Below are positions 63,314 to 64,000 of a DNA stretch of 64,000 nucleotides, one piece after another. The translations under genes and the position numbers were made by a program. Each line of letters opens with the position of its first letter. Within the stretch, counting starts at the first letter, position 1. The notes below the pieces were generated by a model. The model was given only the letters and a program-made list of their open reading frames with translations. It had not been told where the DNA came from and searched no databases. Source of the stretch: Bifidobacterium hapali (GTDB taxonomy: Bacteria; Actinomycetota; Actinomycetes; Actinomycetales; Bifidobacteriaceae); contig NZ_MWWY01000021.1 in the NCBI RefSeq assembly GCF_002259755.1, positions 1 to 64,000 of the forward strand, read 5' to 3'.

Positions 63314-64000
63314 CTACTTGTGTGAGGTGAGATTCCAGCTCACACGATGCAAATCAGACGGACCATAAGTGGCGATGGCTTCTCGGTGCGCCGCTGAACC
63401 GTACCCTTTGTTATGTTCCCACGCGTACGGTGCGTATTGCGGCTTGCTGTGCGCGAGTTCGACCATGAGATGATCCCTCGTGACTTTGGCAATAACTGCG
63501 GCAGTTGCGACTGTGGCACAGTGACGATCGCCTTTGACTTTGGTGGTGATTGTAACGGGGACCGGTATTGTCGGCGCGTCGAATGTGTCGATTGCTTTGG
63601 TGATGTAGTCGTATGGTCCGTCGAGTATGCCGGCGATAGTGACGGAGTTGGCGGATTGATCAGTGTTCCCAAGTCCCAGCGATTGTTCGATATCGCCGAT
63701 CGCTCGCAACGCTGCGATGCCAAGTGCGTGTCCGATACCCCACTGATCGATTTCATGATTGGTGACTTGCCCAATCGCGTACGCTGCACACCAATGTTTC
63801 AGCGGTTCAACAATCGCTTCGCGACGATGCTCGGTCAGCATTTTCGAATCCGCTACCCCATCGGGCACGCTTAACATGGTCAAATCACGCGACCAAATCG
63901 CAGCCGCACCAACCATCGCTGGGCCTGCAAGCGAGCCACGACCGACCTCATCAAATCCGATAATGAGATCGGCACCTTGTGAAGCGAGTTCATGTTCCAG
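63314..64000 (-). CDS. rnhB: Ribonuclease HII, N-terminus beyond window
   Basis: The frame is open to the right edge, so the start is outside. The catalytic motif GFDEVGRGSLAGP is coded at about 63920-63958 with the first Asp and Glu, followed by DSKMLTEHRREAI, TKVKGDRHCATVATAAVIAKV with the third acidic residue and HxxGYGSAAHREAI (HNKGYGSAAHREAI). It removes ribonucleotides from DNA. The stop is at 63314. Confidence 0.93.
   Translation of the reverse strand: MEHELASQGADLIIGFDEVGRGSLAGPAMVGAAAIWSRDLTMLSVPDGVADSKMLTEHRREAIVEPLKHWCAAYAIGQVTNHEIDQWGIGHALGIAALRAIGDIEQSLGLGNTDQSANSVTIAGILDGPYDYITKAIDTFDAPTIPVPVTITTKVKGDRHCATVATAAVIAKVTRDHLMVELAHSKPQYAPYAWEHNKGYGSAAHREAIATYGPSDLHRVSWNLTSHK

Overview
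The window looks like a chromosomal segment of a Bifidobacterium or close relative (Actinobacteria). This is inferred from gene content: an actinobacterial ultrashort T-box ahead of ileS, RNase J with a long basic N-terminal extension, pentose genes araBDA and xylA/xylB, a GH42 glycosidase, a class C sortase and an LPXTG-like surface protein. The species cannot be fixed from the sequence alone. Base composition is moderate in GC, with two exceptions: the GC-rich transposase tail at the left edge and an AT-rich ABC exporter at 3.7-5.4 kb.

Layout: 0-5.7 kb holds the tail of an IS3-type element whose insertion removed the 5' end of a large CAP-domain, coiled-coil surface protein, then an AT-rich ABC exporter and tRNA-Arg(TCT). 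5.9-9.2 kb holds an SDR/aldehyde dehydrogenase pair and a gene-free repeat region. 9.2-16.7 kb holds ileS with its T-box, a GNAT acetyltransferase, a D-2-hydroxyacid dehydrogenase and the start of a YtrA-type GntR/ABC operon with a palindromic operator (to 17.1 kb). 17.2-22.9 kb is a complete Dpp/Opp-type peptide uptake operon interrupted by three structured repeats. 23-31.3 kb is housekeeping: def, glmM, pepN, rnj, dapA. 31.5-34.6 kb holds a membrane protein divergent from a LuxR-type two-component system. 34.6-42.5 kb is a carbohydrate block: GH42 glycosidase, TetR regulator with an unusual repeat-rich promoter, then araB-araD-araA. 43-52.3 kb holds an esterase, HisC-like aminotransferase, FAH-family enzyme, class C sortase, YggS, GluQ-RS, a DUF3152 zincin and a glycerol facilitator. 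52.7-56.2 kb has tRNA-Lys(CTT) and a divergent exopolysaccharide pair (tyrosine autokinase and polymerase-like protein). 56.3-59.7 kb has xylB and xylA converging, with a 28-residue membrane ORF between them. 60-64 kb has a resuscitation-factor-like muralytic protein, a small membrane protein/XRE pair, a LacI regulator and a partial rnhB.

Functional theme: import and use of plant-derived pentoses (GH42 hydrolysis, ara and xyl conversion to xylulose 5-phosphate), peptide uptake and cleavage (Dpp, PepN, Def), and surface construction (sortase, EPS, Rpf-like).

The most unusual signal is non-coding. At least seven families of inverted or structured repeats lie between genes. The strongest are: a two-copy composite element with duplicated 42-bp units in inverted arms; hairpins with conserved loops and compensating stems placed on the araD and araA stop codons; three dpp-operon hairpins with a near-invariant core and varying but complementary arms; a 63-bp-periodic palindrome triplet upstream of araB; and 19-bp phased repeats flanking the tetR promoter.
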